Positions 18,080-28,579 of a stretch of 64,000 bases of DNA are shown here, piece by piece. Both the position numbers and the translations under genes were made by a program. The notes below the pieces were generated by a model, which saw nothing but the letters and a program-made list of their open reading frames with translations, had not been told where the DNA came from and ran no database searches. Source of the DNA: an uncultured Metabacillus sp. (lineage in GTDB: Bacteria > Bacillota > Bacilli > Bacillales > Bacillaceae); the NCBI RefSeq assembly GCF_947503125.1, contig NZ_CANNCR010000003.1, positions 151,299-215,298 on the forward strand. The letters run 5' to 3'. Every line of letters starts with the position of its first letter. Within the stretch, counting starts at the first letter, position 1.

Positions 18080-18584
18080 ACGATATATTATTTGAGTAAA
18101 TCATATGCTATTTTAAAATATTCGTCAACAGGTATTTACATGATTTTTTAGGGAAAATGTTACAAATATGTTAACTGCTTCTCGATTTTATTTGAAAATA
18201 GTAATAAAATACGTTAGACAGTAAGATCTTTACAAGTTTACCAATCTATTTTCAACCAATTATCGGTAATGGGCTAATCATAGGAGTTATTTTATAGATA
18301 TTTATCGAAAAATAATTAACTGGGAAAAGGTAGAACCTTCAACATAACGAATTTTTATTAGATAGAAGGTTGACTTAAATGGTCGGCCTTATTTTTTAAT
18401 TTAATGAAGAGAAACGTGTTAGAATTAGCCCATCAATGAAGAAAAACAAATTAAACCAAAATAAACAAATGCTATATATTTAAAAAACAAACAAAAACGG
18501 GTGTTAAAACAAAAAGAAAAGTAGTATAATCATATTAATAGATAGGAAAGAGGAAATTGGTTCATATTGAATGGAGGTTATGAA
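18080..18584 (+). promoter_or_regulatory. lutABC upstream region
   Basis: About 500 nt without a credible gene. The proximal part has a likely -10 TATAAT at 18525-18530 with a weak -35, preceded by A-rich repeats ending in ACAAACAAA (18487-18495) and ATAAACAAA (18461-18469). An imperfect ACCTTC / GAAGGT inverted pair occurs near 18330-18370. Nothing else recognisable was seen. Confidence 0.5.
18451..18495 (+). promoter_or_regulatory. CAAACAAA repeats, possible DeoR-type operator of lutABC
   Basis: ATAAACAAA and ACAAACAAA occur 26 nt apart just upstream of the lutA promoter. The second sits in TTTAAAAAACAAACAAA, which closely matches the doubled motif before rhaEW. DeoR-family repressors commonly bind such A/T-rich direct repeats, and a DeoR gene lies at 23925. 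Confidence 0.5.
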
Positions 18585-19307
18585 ATGAAGGTCTCTCTTT
18601 TTATTACATGCTTGGCAGATGTATTTTATTCAAATGTTGGGAAGCATACAGTAGAACTTTTAGAGAAACTGGGCTGTGAAGTTGATTTTCCTGAACAACA
18701 AACATGCTGCGGACAGCCTGCTTATAATAGCGGTTATCATAAGGAAACAAAGGAAGTAGCAAAGCATATGATTCGTACGTTTGAAGGATCTGACTATGTG
18801 GTCGGTCCATCAGGGTCATGTGTGGCCATGCTGCGTGAATACGGACATTTATTTGAAAATGAACCAGTTTGGAAGGAAAAAGCTGAAAAATTAGCAAGCA
18901 AATCATATGAATTAACACAATTTATTGTAGAAGTATTAAAGGTCGAAAACGTGAATGCTAGTTTACCAGCATGTGCCACTTATCATAAATCCTGCCATAT
19001 GACAAGGCTGCTAGGTGTGAAGGATGCCCCTGGAAAGCTTTTAGAAAATGTAGAAGGCTTAAAGGTGAATCCGCTTCCGAACAGTCAGGATTGCTGCGGC
19101 TTCGGCGGGACGTTCTCAGTGAAAATGGTGCCGATTTCTGAGCAAATGGTCGATGAAAAGGTGCAGCATATTGAGGAAACAGGTGCAGAAATTTTAATTG
19201 GCGCGGATTGCGGCTGCTTAATGAATATCGGTGGGAGAATCAACCGTAAGGGCAAGCCAATCAAGGTGATGCATATTGCAGAAGTACTGAATAGTGAGGT
19301 GAAGTAA
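18585..19307 (+). CDS. lutA: L-lactate utilization protein LutA (Fe-S oxidoreductase)
   Basis: First subunit of the LutABC L-lactate oxidation complex, 240 residues from ATG 18585 (RBS TGGAGG). It has two CCG domains: [14 protein letters not shown] near residue 40 and [14 protein letters not shown] near 170, each probably a ligand site for a non-canonical Fe-S cluster. A YHKSCHM motif precedes the second. lutB begins 1 nt after the stop. Its location upstream of rhaEW fits use of lactate formed from rhamnose-derived lactaldehyde. Confidence 0.94.
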   Translation: MKVSLFITCLADVFYSNVGKHTVELLEKLGCEVDFPEQQTCCGQPAYNSGYHKETKEVAKHMIRTFEGSDYVVGPSGSCVAMLREYGHLFENEPVWKEKAEKLASKSYELTQFIVEVLKVENVNASLPACATYHKSCHMTRLLGVKDAPGKLLENVEGLKVNPLPNSQDCCGFGGTFSVKMVPISEQMVDEKVQHIEETGAEILIGADCGCLMNIGGRINRKGKPIKVMHIAEVLNSEVK

Positions 19308-19308
19308 G

Positions 19309-20733
19309 ATGGCAATGAAAATTAGCGATGATAAGTTTTTTGAACGGGTTGATAAAGGTGTTAACAATACATTTATGCGCAATGCAGTTGTCTCCGCCCA
19401 GGAGCGTATGCAGGGAAAGCGTTTGGCAGCGGCTGAAGAATTAGGAAATTGGGAGGAATGGCGCAAGCTTGGTGAGGAAATTCGTACACACACGCTTGAA
19501 AATCTTGATTACTATTTAGAACAGCTAAGTGAAAATGTCACGAAGCGCGGGGGTCATGTTTTCTTTGCTTCAACAAAGGAAGAAGCAAATGAGTATATTT
19601 CCAAAGTAGTCAAAGAAAAGCAAGCTAAGAAGGTTGTAAAGTCGAAATCAATGGTAACAGAAGAAATTCATTTGAATGCTGCCCTTGAGGAGGCTGGCTG
19701 TGAGGTCATTGAAACAGATTTAGGCGAGTATATTCTTCAGCTTGATGATCATGATCCGCCATCCCATATTGTCGTTCCTGCACTTCATAAAAATAAAGAG
19801 CAAATTCGGGACACATTTAAGGAAAAACGGGGCTACGATAAGTCGGAGATTCCCGAAGAGCTTGCGCTTTTTGCAAGAGAGCAGCTTCGCCAGGAATTTT
19901 TAACTGCAGATTTAGGAATTACAGGCTGTAATTTTGCTGTTGCGGAATCTGGATCAATTAGCCTTGTAACAAATGAAGGAAATGCAGGACTTGTAACCGC
20001 TTTACCTAAAACGCAAATTACGGTTATGGGGATGGAGCGGATTGTTCCTACCTGGGAAGAGCTTGATATCCTTGTAAGTTTACTGTGCCGAAGCTCTGTC
20101 GGGCAGAAACTAACAAGCTATATTACAGGCTTAACAGGGCCGAAGGATGAAGGGGATGTTGATGGTCCTGAGGAGTTTCATCTTGTCATTGTCGATAATG
20201 GACGTTCCAATATATTAGGCACTGAATTCCAAAGTGCGCTCCATTGTATTCGTTGTGCAGCATGTGTGAATGTTTGCCCGGTTTATCGCCATATTGGCGG
20301 CCACTCCTATGGATCGATTTATGCTGGTCCAATCGGGGCTGTCTTAACACCATTATTAGGCGGTTATGAAGATTATAAGGAGCTGCCATATGCTTCTTCT
20401 TTATGTGCTGCATGTACGGAAGCATGTCCTGTAAAAATACCGCTGCATGAATTGCTCATTAAGCACCGGAGAAAAATTGTCGAAGATGAGAAAAAATCGC
20501 CATTTGCTGAAAAGCTTGCCATGAAGGGCTACCAGTTAGCTGCAAGTTCACCAAGTCTTTATAAGGCGGGAACAAAATCAGCTTCAACCGTTATGGCGCC
20601 ATTTACCCAAGCGAATAGCATTCAAAAAGGGCCTGGTCCTATGAAGCCTTGGACAGATGTTCGTGATTTTCCAGCGCCAAGTAAGGAAAGATTTAGAGAT
20701 TGGTATAAAAAGAGAGAGAAAGGTGGGGAATAG
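19309..20733 (+). CDS. lutB: Lactate utilization iron-sulfur protein LutB
   Basis: Iron-sulfur subunit of 474 residues. The N-terminal LUD domain is followed by two ferredoxin-type clusters: [15 protein letters not shown] near residue 310 and [18 protein letters not shown] near 365, each CxxCxxCxxxCP. The C-terminal tail is a typical LutB extension. Start ATG 19309 has GAGGTGAAG overlapping the end of lutA. It should pass electrons from lactate oxidation to the respiratory chain. lutC follows after 2 nt. Confidence 0.95.
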   Translation: MAMKISDDKFFERVDKGVNNTFMRNAVVSAQERMQGKRLAAAEELGNWEEWRKLGEEIRTHTLENLDYYLEQLSENVTKRGGHVFFASTKEEANEYISKVVKEKQAKKVVKSKSMVTEEIHLNAALEEAGCEVIETDLGEYILQLDDHDPPSHIVVPALHKNKEQIRDTFKEKRGYDKSEIPEELALFAREQLRQEFLTADLGITGCNFAVAESGSISLVTNEGNAGLVTALPKTQITVMGMERIVPTWEELDILVSLLCRSSVGQKLTSYITGLTGPKDEGDVDGPEEFHLVIVDNGRSNILGTEFQSALHCIRCAACVNVCPVYRHIGGHSYGSIYAGPIGAVLTPLLGGYEDYKELPYASSLCAACTEACPVKIPLHELLIKHRRKIVEDEKKSPFAEKLAMKGYQLAASSPSLYKAGTKSASTVMAPFTQANSIQKGPGPMKPWTDVRDFPAPSKERFRDWYKKREKGGE

Positions 20734-20735
20734 AA

Positions 20736-21455
20736 ATGGCACAGGGACAAATCTATCATCGCGAATCATTTCTATATACCGTTGCAGCAAAGCTTGGTCG
20801 CGGACGTAAATCAACTGTTACTAAGCCTGAGTGGAAAACAACCCCGCAATATGATGTGTTAAAGGATGCTTCACAGGATGACTTAGTAACGGTTCTAAAA
20901 AAGCATTGTGATGTAATCCATACACAATTTATTGAAACGAATTCAAATGATTTAACCAAAAACCTGCGCAAGGTTTTTGAACAATATGAAGTTGGCAGCG
21001 TTGTAACCTGGAAGGATGACCGTCATAAAGAGTTTCATTTGGAGGATGAGCTTCAAAAAAATTGGCCTGCTGAAGGTATTGATGTTCATATTTGGGATCC
21101 TGCCCTTAAGGAAAAGAATCTTGAAGCGGCAGAAAAAGCGGATGTAGGAATCACCTATAGTGACATCACCCTTGCTGAATCAGGCACAGTTGTCTTATTC
21201 AGCAGTGAAAATAAAGGCCGGTCAGTTAGCTTATTGCCTAAAACGTATATTGCGATAATTCCAAAAAGCACGCTCGTTCCAAGAATGACACAAGCAACAT
21301 CATTCATTTCTAAACAAGTCAAGGAGGGGAAAAACATTTCTTCTTGTATCGACTTTATTACCGGTCCAAGCAATAGTGCTGATATCGAACTCAATTTAAT
21401 TGTTGGTGTACATGGTCCGATAAAGGCTACTTATCTATTAGTAAATGATAAATAA
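20736..21455 (+). CDS. lutC: Lactate utilization protein LutC
   Basis: Third subunit of the lactate oxidation complex, 239 residues, LUD (DUF162) domain in the C-terminal two thirds. Features include ADVGITYSDITLAESGTVVL near residue 135 and the ending DFITGPSNSADIELNLIVGVHGP typical of LutC. RBS AAAGGTGGGG precedes the ATG. No terminator follows; the 108-nt gap to rhaEW carries its own promoter-like and repeat sequences. Confidence 0.94.
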   Translation: MAQGQIYHRESFLYTVAAKLGRGRKSTVTKPEWKTTPQYDVLKDASQDDLVTVLKKHCDVIHTQFIETNSNDLTKNLRKVFEQYEVGSVVTWKDDRHKEFHLEDELQKNWPAEGIDVHIWDPALKEKNLEAAEKADVGITYSDITLAESGTVVLFSSENKGRSVSLLPKTYIAIIPKSTLVPRMTQATSFISKQVKEGKNISSCIDFITGPSNSADIELNLIVGVHGPIKATYLLVNDK

Positions 21456-21461
21456 AATAAT

Positions 21462-21500
21462 TTCAAAAACAAACAAAAAATATATTCAAAAACAAACAAA
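21462..21500 (+). promoter_or_regulatory. Doubled TTCAAAAACAAACAAA operator-like repeat before rhaEW
   Basis: The 16-mer TTCAAAAACAAACAAA occurs exactly twice (21462-21477 and 21485-21500), 23 nt apart or about two helical turns. A TATAAT-like -10 lies just downstream in ATAGTATAATAAAA. A near copy lies before lutA. This is a good candidate site for the DeoR-family regulator encoded after rhaEW. Confidence 0.6.
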
Positions 21501-21563
21501 CATATAGTATAATAAAACCAAGATATAAAAAGAGGAAACAGAAATAAAGAGGAGGAAACAAAA

Positions 21564-23633
21564 ATGGTACAAAGCTTATGGAATAAAGAACAAGCTGCAG
21601 CACTACAACCGGGGTTAGAGGAGTTAGTTTACCGCTCCAATCTAATAGGTTCAGACCGTTCCGTTTGTAACTGGGGCGGCGGCAATACATCAATGAAAAC
21701 AATTGAAAAGGATTTCCGCGGCCGTGATGTAGAAGTCATGTACGTTAAAGGAAGCGGATCTGACTTAGCAACGATGAAGGCTCACAATTTTACTGGCTTA
21801 AGAATGGAAGATATTCGCCCATTAATCGAGCGTGACGAAATGTCAGATGAGGAAATGGTAGCATATCTTGCTCACTGTATGATCGACAGCAAGCATCCCC
21901 GTGCATCAATCGAAACATTATTACATGCATTCTTGCCATTTAAGCATGTTGATCACACACATCCAGATGCAATCATCAGCATTTGCTGTGCAGACAATGG
22001 CAGACAAATTGCTGAAGAGATCTACGGTGACCGTTTCGTATGGGTTCCATATGTTCGACCAGGATTCACTTTATCAAAAATGATCGCTGAAGGTGTCAAA
22101 AACAATCCAAATGCAGAGCTTGTGCTTATGGAAAAGCATGGACTAGTCGTTTGGGGAGAAACAGCTGAAGAAAGCTATGAAAAAACAATTTCCGTTATTA
22201 ATGAGGCAGAACAATATATTCAAGCTAAAGTGATAGAAGAAAACGTATTTGGCGGTCAAAAATACGAAGCGCTTTCTGAAGAAGATCGTAAAAAAGTTTT
22301 AGCTCAAGTTATGCCTGTTATCCGCGGTGCAGTTAGCGAAGAAAAGAAAATGCTTTTAACTTATGATGATGCTGAAGATGTATTACAATTTGTAAACAGC
22401 AACAATGCTCCGGAATTATCACAAGTAGGAGCAGCATGTCCTGATCACTTAGTTCATACAAAAATGACACCATTATTCATTGACTGGAATCCTCAATCTG
22501 AAGATGCTGCAACTCTGATAGAAAAAGTAAAAGCCGGAATTGCAAATTTTAAAGAAGAGTACAAAGCATACTTTGAAAGAAACAAAAATGAAGGTGACCA
22601 AATTTCTGAAACAGCTCCACGTGTTATTTTAATTCCTGGGATTGGAATGGTGAACACTGGTAAAAACATAGCAATGGCTAACGTAAGTGGTGCTCTATAC
22701 CATCGTGCAATTGCGGTTATGAAGGGTTCAACGACTCTAGGAAGCTTTGTTTCTTTAAATGAAAATGAATCATTCAATGTTGAATACTGGCCATTAGAGC
22801 TTTACAAATTATCTCTGGCTCCTGCTGAAGCTGAATTCTCAAGACAGGTAGCATTTGTTACAGGTGGTGCAGGCGGTATCGGCAGTGAAACTTGCCGTCA
22901 ATTTGTTGCAGAAGGCGCACATGTAGTGATTGCTGACCTTAATCTTGAAGGGGCAGAAAAAGTTGCAGCAGAAATCAATGAAAAATATGGTGAGGGCCGT
23001 GCATTCGCTGTGAAGATGGATGTAACAAGTGAAGAGGCTGTTCAAGCTGCATTTGAACAAACTGCCTTAACATACGGCGGTGTTGACATTATTGTTAACA
23101 ATGCAGGTCTTGCAACATCAAGTCCATTTGACGAAACATCTTTAAAAGAATGGAATCTTAATATGAATGTACTTGGAACTGGTTATTTCTTAGTTGCCCG
23201 TGAAGCATTCAAGCAAATGAAAACACAAGGCACTGGCGGTAATATGGTATTCATCGGTTCGAAAAACTCAGTATATGCTGGTAAAAATGCAGCAGCTTAC
23301 AGCTCTGTTAAAGCGATGGAAACTCATCTTGCAAGATGTATTGCGGCAGAAGGCGGAGAATTTGGCATTCGCGTAAACTCTGTACTTCCAGATGCTGTGC
23401 TTCAAGGTTCAGCTATTTGGGGATCAAGCTGGAGAGAAGAACGTGCTGCAGCATACGGAATTCACCCAGATCAGCTAGAAGAGCACTATCGTAAACGTAC
23501 AACTTTATTAGTGAATATCTATCCAAAAGATATCGCTCAATCGATTTTATTCTTTGCTTCATCTAAATCAGATCGTACAACGGGCTGTATGCTAACTGTT
23601 GACGGCGGTGTACCAGCTGCGTTTACTAGATAA
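21564..23633 (+). CDS. rhaEW: Bifunctional rhamnulose-1-phosphate aldolase / lactaldehyde dehydrogenase
   Basis: A 689-residue fusion. The N-terminal class II aldolase domain (about 1-400) holds the metal-site motif HTHPDAII near residue 132 and should split L-rhamnulose-1-phosphate into DHAP and L-lactaldehyde. The C-terminal short-chain dehydrogenase (about 425-689) has the NAD-binding GGAGGIGSETCR, NNAG and the Tyr-x-x-x-Lys motif YSSVK, and is assigned to oxidise lactaldehyde to lactate. The ATG follows AGAGGAGG. Together with rhaA and rhaB downstream it completes rhamnose breakdown, and lutABC upstream takes the lactate. Confidence 0.95.
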   Translation: MVQSLWNKEQAAALQPGLEELVYRSNLIGSDRSVCNWGGGNTSMKTIEKDFRGRDVEVMYVKGSGSDLATMKAHNFTGLRMEDIRPLIERDEMSDEEMVAYLAHCMIDSKHPRASIETLLHAFLPFKHVDHTHPDAIISICCADNGRQIAEEIYGDRFVWVPYVRPGFTLSKMIAEGVKNNPNAELVLMEKHGLVVWGETAEESYEKTISVINEAEQYIQAKVIEENVFGGQKYEALSEEDRKKVLAQVMPVIRGAVSEEKKMLLTYDDAEDVLQFVNSNNAPELSQVGAACPDHLVHTKMTPLFIDWNPQSEDAATLIEKVKAGIANFKEEYKAYFERNKNEGDQISETAPRVILIPGIGMVNTGKNIAMANVSGALYHRAIAVMKGSTTLGSFVSLNENESFNVEYWPLELYKLSLAPAEAEFSRQVAFVTGGAGGIGSETCRQFVAEGAHVVIADLNLEGAEKVAAEINEKYGEGRAFAVKMDVTSEEAVQAAFEQTALTYGGVDIIVNNAGLATSSPFDETSLKEWNLNMNVLGTGYFLVAREAFKQMKTQGTGGNMVFIGSKNSVYAGKNAAAYSSVKAMETHLARCIAAEGGEFGIRVNSVLPDAVLQGSAIWGSSWREERAAAYGIHPDQLEEHYRKRTTLLVNIYPKDIAQSILFFASSKSDRTTGCMLTVDGGVPAAFTR

Positions 23634-23659
23634 TAGATAAACGTTCAAGAGGTTATCCC

Positions 23660-23752
23660 AAAGGGTCTGACTCCTTTAGACAAACACCAATATACGGAAT
23701 TTTCTTTTAGTCAAAATCCATATATCATGTGTTTGAGGGGTCTGACCCTTTT
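23660..23752. repeat. MITE/REP-like palindromic element
   Basis: About 93 nt that fold into a long imperfect hairpin. The left arm starts AAAGGGTCTGACTCC and CAAACACC; the right arm ends GTGTTTG and GGGGTCTGACCCTTTT. The inner parts AATATACGGAATTTT and AAAATCCATATAT also pair. Non-coding. Elements ending in GGGTCTGACCC are, from memory, mobile repeat remnants in Bacillus, often linked to IS200-like or REP-associated transposases. None is present here. Confidence 0.65.
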
Positions 23753-23924
23753 CTGTAAGAAAAAATTTTTCACAGACCATGAAAACGCTTAATATGGAAG
23801 TCTAATAAGGACTATACGACATTTGCAGACTATGTGATAATATGAAATGATAGACAACAAGCACAAGGTCTGGCACTTATCGTCATTCCTCATTGTAAGT
23901 ATAACTTGGAGGTATTCATTCAAA

Positions 23925-24695
23925 ATGCTTGTAGCAGAAAGACATCGGAAAATCGTTGAAGTTGTAAATGAAAAATTAAGTGTAAGAGTAACAGAGCTAA
24001 GTAAGCTTTTTAAGGTTACCGAAGAAACCATTAGACGTGATTTGGAAAAATTGGAAAAGGAAAATTTACTTCGCCGCAGTCATGGCGGTGCCGTAAGTAT
24101 ACAGGATGAGCAATCAGAGGTTTCTTATACCGAAAGAGAAATTACGAACGCAGCAGAAAAGAAAGCTATTGCACTTGAAGCAGTAAAGCTTATTCAGCCT
24201 GGGGATCAAATTGTTTTAGATGCAAGTACATCCGCATGGTATATGGCAAAGGAAATGCCTGATCTGCCATTAACCGTCATAACAAACTCTATTAAAGTGG
24301 CGGTTGAGCTCAGCAAAAAAGAGCAGGTGAAAGTAATCTCTACCGGAGGGATGCTCCTTTCAAGATCCCTTTCATATGCAGGCCCTTTAGCAGAAAGATC
24401 ATTAAATATGTACCATGTAAACAAGGCGTTTATTTCTTGCAAAGGAGTTCATCTGGAAGGCGGCATAAGCGATTCAAATGAATGGCAGGCTTTATTGAAA
24501 AGACAAATGATGTCAATAGCAGATCAAACCATTCTATTGGCGGATTCTACGAAGTTTGGTGTTCGCACCTTTGCTCATATCACCAACATCGGGCAGGTTA
24601 GCTCTATACTGACTGACTCCAAAATTGATGATTCATACAGCAAGGCATTGGAGGAAAAGGGTGTCCAAGTTAATACTGTTAAGGTTGCAGAATAA
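23925..24695 (+). CDS. rhaR: DeoR-family regulator, probable rhamnose repressor
   Basis: 256 residues from ATG 23925 (GGAGG 12 nt upstream); longer in-frame starts lack support. The N-terminal DeoR helix-turn-helix has ERHRKIVEVV and LFKVTEETIRRDLEKLEKENLLRRSHGGAV. The C-terminal sugar-phosphate sensor (DeoRC) has the DASTSAW, TNSIKVAVEL, STGG and ADSTKFG motifs. It sits inside the rha cluster and the repeated sites before rhaEW and lutA are plausible targets. The effector is probably rhamnulose-1-phosphate, by analogy with Bacillus RhaR. Confidence 0.87.
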   Translation: MLVAERHRKIVEVVNEKLSVRVTELSKLFKVTEETIRRDLEKLEKENLLRRSHGGAVSIQDEQSEVSYTEREITNAAEKKAIALEAVKLIQPGDQIVLDASTSAWYMAKEMPDLPLTVITNSIKVAVELSKKEQVKVISTGGMLLSRSLSYAGPLAERSLNMYHVNKAFISCKGVHLEGGISDSNEWQALLKRQMMSIADQTILLADSTKFGVRTFAHITNIGQVSSILTDSKIDDSYSKALEEKGVQVNTVKVAE

Positions 24696-24710
24696 ATCCG
24701 GGCAGGCAGC

Positions 24711-25709
24711 ATGACAAGCTTGCCCAATTTAAATGAGGGATCTAAGGTGAATTCTGATCTTTTACAGGAATTACTCCAACTGACTGAAGAAGAAAAGCTA
24801 ATGCTTCAACAAAAAAAAGAAGTGAAAAAAGAACTGTACACAAGCCAGGATCACTTTATTGTTGAAAGTGAGAAATTTCTTAATAATAATTCGATGATCA
24901 TGGTGCGAAAGCATACAAGGTTTGTTGACTTTCCAAAGCATAAACATAATTATATCGAATTGAATTATGTGTATCATGGAACGCTAAAGCAAACGGTCGG
25001 AAATGAACGTTTTACCTTAAAAAAAGGCGATCTTCTGTTTTTAAATCAACATATTGAGCATGAGCTTGAGGCATGTGGTGAAGAGGATATTATCATCAAT
25101 TTTATCATCAAGCCAGAATTTTTCTCGTTTATCTTCTCCTACTTAACAAGCGAAAACCTGCTCAGCAATTTTTTAATCAACAGTCTTTTTAATCATACTC
25201 AAAACGGGCAATACCTTTATTTTGCTGTATCAGAGATTGAGAGTATCCAAGAGCTGGTTGGGAAAATTATCGTTGAAATCATGCAGCCCTCGTTCATGTC
25301 TGAATCAACCATTAAATTATATATGGGCTTATTAATGGTTGAACTTATTAAGCATTCTGATAAGATGAAATACAAAGAGGATGCTGATAAACATCATACC
25401 ATTATTGAATCGTTGAAATATGTAGAAGAACACTATCAAGACGCATCCTTATATCAGTTAGCTGAAAAATTAAATCAGCCGCACTATGCCTTAAGTAAAC
25501 AAATCAAAAAGGCTACGAATCTAACCTTTAAAGAATTGCTGCAGGAAAAAAGATTAAGTGTTGCAAAGGATTTATTAGAAAATACATCTTTATCAATCAC
25601 TTCGATTATTGAACAGGTTGGATATGAAAATATCAGTTACTTCTATCGAGTATTTAAAAGCAAATACGGATATACACCAAAACAATTTAGAGAACTGACA
25701 ATTAAATAA
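24711..25709 (+). CDS. AraC-family regulator with cupin sensor
   Basis: 332 residues from ATG 24711, or 320 from GTG 24747, which has the better ribosome binding site (GAGGGA). The AraC-type cupin domain (about 60-160) includes FPKHKHNYIELNYVYHG. The C-terminal double helix-turn-helix ends in the family signature IIEQVGYENISYFYRVFKSKYGYTPKQFR. It lies between the DeoR gene and rhaB, so activation of rhaBA by rhamnose, as for RhaS, is likely but inferred. A terminator follows. Confidence 0.85.
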   Translation: MTSLPNLNEGSKVNSDLLQELLQLTEEEKLMLQQKKEVKKELYTSQDHFIVESEKFLNNNSMIMVRKHTRFVDFPKHKHNYIELNYVYHGTLKQTVGNERFTLKKGDLLFLNQHIEHELEACGEEDIIINFIIKPEFFSFIFSYLTSENLLSNFLINSLFNHTQNGQYLYFAVSEIESIQELVGKIIVEIMQPSFMSESTIKLYMGLLMVELIKHSDKMKYKEDADKHHTIIESLKYVEEHYQDASLYQLAEKLNQPHYALSKQIKKATNLTFKELLQEKRLSVAKDLLENTSLSITSIIEQVGYENISYFYRVFKSKYGYTPKQFRELTIK

Positions 25710-25720
25710 TTTTCACAAAT

Positions 25721-25765
25721 AGCCATATTCCATCTAGTTAAACTAAGAAAATATGGCTTTTTTTG
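25721..25765 (+). terminator. Terminator after AraC regulator
   Basis: AGCCATATT pairs with AATATGGCT across about 20 nt and runs into eight T. A small palindrome TTGTCGGTAATCGACAA overlaps and follows it (25763-25779), possibly a regulator site for rhaBA. Confidence 0.75.
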
Positions 25766-25863
25766 TCGGTAATCGACAAATCAGGTGAATGTGCAAATAA
25801 GGACAATAAATTGGTTGAATGGCGATATTGGATAAACGGCTAAACTATTTTATTATATAAATA

Positions 25864-25877
25864 AGCAAGCGTTTTCA
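25864..25877 (+). promoter_or_regulatory. cre-like site before rhaB
   Basis: AGCAAGCGTTTTCA differs from the CcpA consensus at two positions and lies about 18 nt before the rhaB start, where bound CcpA could block transcription. Confidence 0.5.
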
Positions 25878-25895
25878 ATGAAGAGGGTGAAAAAA

Positions 25896-27311
25896 ATGAG
25901 TAAATACAGCTTAGCAGTAGATATAGGAGCTTCAAGTGGAAGATTGATTCTTGGGCATCTTGAAAATGGCAAGCTAAAATTAGATGAAATTCATCGCTTT
26001 GAAAACAATATTGTTCAGAAAGGTGAGCATTATTGTTGGGATGTAGAAAAACTATTCAATGAAATAAAAGCGGGAATTAAGAAATGCAATGATTTAGACA
26101 TAAAACCAGAAAGCATAGGGATCGACACTTGGGCTGTTGATTTTGTGCTGCTAGATGAAAACGACCATCCATTAACAGATGCAGTCGCCTATCGTGACCC
26201 GCGCACAGATGGGATGATGGAGGAAGTTTTTAAAATCATTCCTAAGGAAAAGCTTTATTTAGAAACAGGTATTCAATTTCAAAAATTCAATACAATCTAT
26301 CAGCTTTATGCATTAAAGCAAAAGTCGCCAGAGGTACTAGAAAAAGCGAAATCATTTCTCATGATACCAGAATACTTTAACTTTTTACTAACCGGCAAAA
26401 AGGCAAATGAATACACAAATGCAACCTCAACACAGCTGGTGAATGCATTTACAAAAAAATGGGATCATGAGATTTTGGATCAATTAGGAATAAATAATCA
26501 AATGTTTCAAGAAATCCATCCGCCAAAAACGGTATTAGGCACTCTTTCTGAAGAGCTTATAAGTGAAGTTGGATTTGATATGAAGGTTGTTCTGCCAGCA
26601 ACGCACGATACCGGGTCAGCGGTCATTTCCGTACCTGAATTAAGGGATACGATTTATATCAGCTCTGGTACATGGTCATTAATTGGAGTGGAAAACCGCT
26701 TCCCAATTTGTGTACCTAAGGCTCTTGAATACAATTTTACAAATGAAGGCGGAATGGATTACCGCTTCCGTTTTTTAAAGAATATTATGGGACTCTGGAT
26801 GATTCAAGAGGTGAAACGCAATTACAGTGATCAATATTCATTCGCTGAATTAGTTAACTTCGCTCGTGAGGAAAAGGAGTTTAGCTCAATTGTGAATGTT
26901 GATGATGACCGTTTCTTAAAGCCTGAAAATATGGTTGCGGAAATTCAGAAGTACTGTGAAGAAACGAATCAGCAGGTACCGCAAACACCGGGACAAATCG
27001 CAAAATGCGTCTATGAAAGTTTAGTTGAAAGCTATAAGCAAGCTATTAATGAAATTGAAGAAATCTTTGAAAAGACATTCCCTAAAGTAAATGTCATAGG
27101 CGGGGGCTGCCAAAATGAAATGTTAAATCAACTTATTGCCGATGTGACGAATAAAGAGGTCGTAGCCGGACCGGTTGAAGCTACAGCGATTGGCAATATT
27201 GTCTCACAGCTTATGGCCCTTGGAGAAATAGAAGACATTACCCAAGCACGATCAATTATTAAAGATTCTTTTGAAGTGAAAACCTATAAACCGTTATTAG
27301 TGAAAGGATGA
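25896..27311 (+). CDS. rhaB: L-rhamnulokinase
   Basis: FGGY-family sugar kinase, 471 residues, phosphorylating L-rhamnulose at C1. ATG 25896 is chosen because GAGGGTGA lies 6 nt upstream. The N-terminal phosphate motif is [14 protein letters not shown]. Others are [16 protein letters not shown] near 75-90, [14 protein letters not shown] near 235 with the catalytic Asp, and [11 protein letters not shown]. The ADP-binding [16 protein letters not shown] is near 405. Its stop overlaps the ribosome binding site of rhaA, so both are probably on one message. Confidence 0.95.
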   Translation: MSKYSLAVDIGASSGRLILGHLENGKLKLDEIHRFENNIVQKGEHYCWDVEKLFNEIKAGIKKCNDLDIKPESIGIDTWAVDFVLLDENDHPLTDAVAYRDPRTDGMMEEVFKIIPKEKLYLETGIQFQKFNTIYQLYALKQKSPEVLEKAKSFLMIPEYFNFLLTGKKANEYTNATSTQLVNAFTKKWDHEILDQLGINNQMFQEIHPPKTVLGTLSEELISEVGFDMKVVLPATHDTGSAVISVPELRDTIYISSGTWSLIGVENRFPICVPKALEYNFTNEGGMDYRFRFLKNIMGLWMIQEVKRNYSDQYSFAELVNFAREEKEFSSIVNVDDDRFLKPENMVAEIQKYCEETNQQVPQTPGQIAKCVYESLVESYKQAINEIEEIFEKTFPKVNVIGGGCQNEMLNQLIADVTNKEVVAGPVEATAIGNIVSQLMALGEIEDITQARSIIKDSFEVKTYKPLLVKG

Positions 27312-27316
27312 GAGCA

Positions 27317-28570
27317 ATGTCAGTAAAAGAAAGTTTTGAATTAGCTAAAAAGGAATACGAAAAATGGGGAATCAACGTTGAAGAAGTATTCGAACAATTA
27401 AAGCAGGTGCCTATTTCGATTCATTGCTGGCAAGGTGATGATATCGCCGGCTTTGAAGTGAATAAAGGTGAATTATCTGGAGGAATTGATGTAACAGGTA
27501 ACTATCCTGGAAAAGCAACAACACCTGAAGAACTAAGAAGCGATTTAGAGAAGGCACTTTCCCTTATCCCTGGTAAACACCGTGTCAATTTACATGCAAT
27601 CTATGCTGAAACAAACGGTGAAGCTGTGGATCGAGATCAATTAGAACCAAAGCATTTTGAAAACTGGGTAAACTGGGCAAAGAAAAATGGACTAGGCCTT
27701 GATTTTAACCCAACGCTATTCTCCCATGAAAAAGCAGCAGATGGCCTAACATTATCACACCCGAATCAAGAAATTCGCGAGTTCTGGATTAACCACTGTA
27801 TTGCCAGCCGTAAAATTGGTGAGTATTTTGGAAAAGAATTAGGTACACCAGCGTTAACGAATGTCTGGATTCCTGATGGCTATAAAGATGTCCCAAGCGA
27901 CCGCCTTACACCAAGAGTACGTTTAAAAGAGTCTTTGGACAAAATTTTTAAAGAGCAAATTGATGAGCAATACAATATCGATGCAGTTGAAAGCAAATTG
28001 TTCGGCATCGGCTCTGAATCCTATGTTGTTGGCTCACATGAATTTTATTTAGGCTATGCCTTGAAAAATAACAAATTATGTCTGTTGGACACTGGACACT
28101 TCCATCCAACTGAAACAGTATCAAATAAAATTTCGTCCATGCTATTATATAGCGACAAGCTTGCCTTACACGTTTCACGTCCGGTACGCTGGGACAGTGA
28201 CCACGTTGTCACACTCGATGACGAGTTAAGAGAAATTGCTTTAGAAATCGTTCGCAACGATGCATTGGACAAAGTCATGATTGGTCTAGATTTCTTCGAC
28301 GCAAGCATCAACCGTGTTGCAGCATGGGCAATCGGAACACGCAATATGATTAAATCCTTGCTGTACGCAATGCTTGTTCCAAATAACCACTTAAAACAAC
28401 TGCAAGAAGAAGGCAACTTTACAGAAAGACTAGCATTAATCGAAGAATTCAAAACATACCCATTCGGAGCGATCTGGGATTACTACTGCGAACAAATGGG
28501 TGTACCAGTAAAAGAAGCTTGGTTAGAAGAAGTGAAGAAATATGAACAAGAAGTATTATCGAAAAGATAG
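27317..28570 (+). CDS. rhaA: L-rhamnose isomerase
   Basis: Converts L-rhamnose to L-rhamnulose; 417 residues from ATG 27317 (AAAGGATGAG upstream). The N-terminus has [17 protein letters not shown]. Metal and substrate motifs include [24 protein letters not shown] near residue 135-157, [19 protein letters not shown] near 260 and [11 protein letters not shown] near 295. It completes the rhaA-rhaB-rhaEW pathway in this cluster. Neither a rhamnose mutarotase nor a dedicated rhamnose transporter gene is seen nearby. Confidence 0.96.
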   Translation: MSVKESFELAKKEYEKWGINVEEVFEQLKQVPISIHCWQGDDIAGFEVNKGELSGGIDVTGNYPGKATTPEELRSDLEKALSLIPGKHRVNLHAIYAETNGEAVDRDQLEPKHFENWVNWAKKNGLGLDFNPTLFSHEKAADGLTLSHPNQEIREFWINHCIASRKIGEYFGKELGTPALTNVWIPDGYKDVPSDRLTPRVRLKESLDKIFKEQIDEQYNIDAVESKLFGIGSESYVVGSHEFYLGYALKNNKLCLLDTGHFHPTETVSNKISSMLLYSDKLALHVSRPVRWDSDHVVTLDDELREIALEIVRNDALDKVMIGLDFFDASINRVAAWAIGTRNMIKSLLYAMLVPNNHLKQLQEEGNFTERLALIEEFKTYPFGAIWDYYCEQMGVPVKEAWLEEVKKYEQEVLSKR

Positions 28571-28579
28571 ATAAAAGGC

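Noticed and set aside
23780..23793. cre site before the DeoR gene
   Set aside because: TGAAAACGCTTAAT lacks the CA end of the consensus and the neighbouring palindromic element makes the context unreliable.
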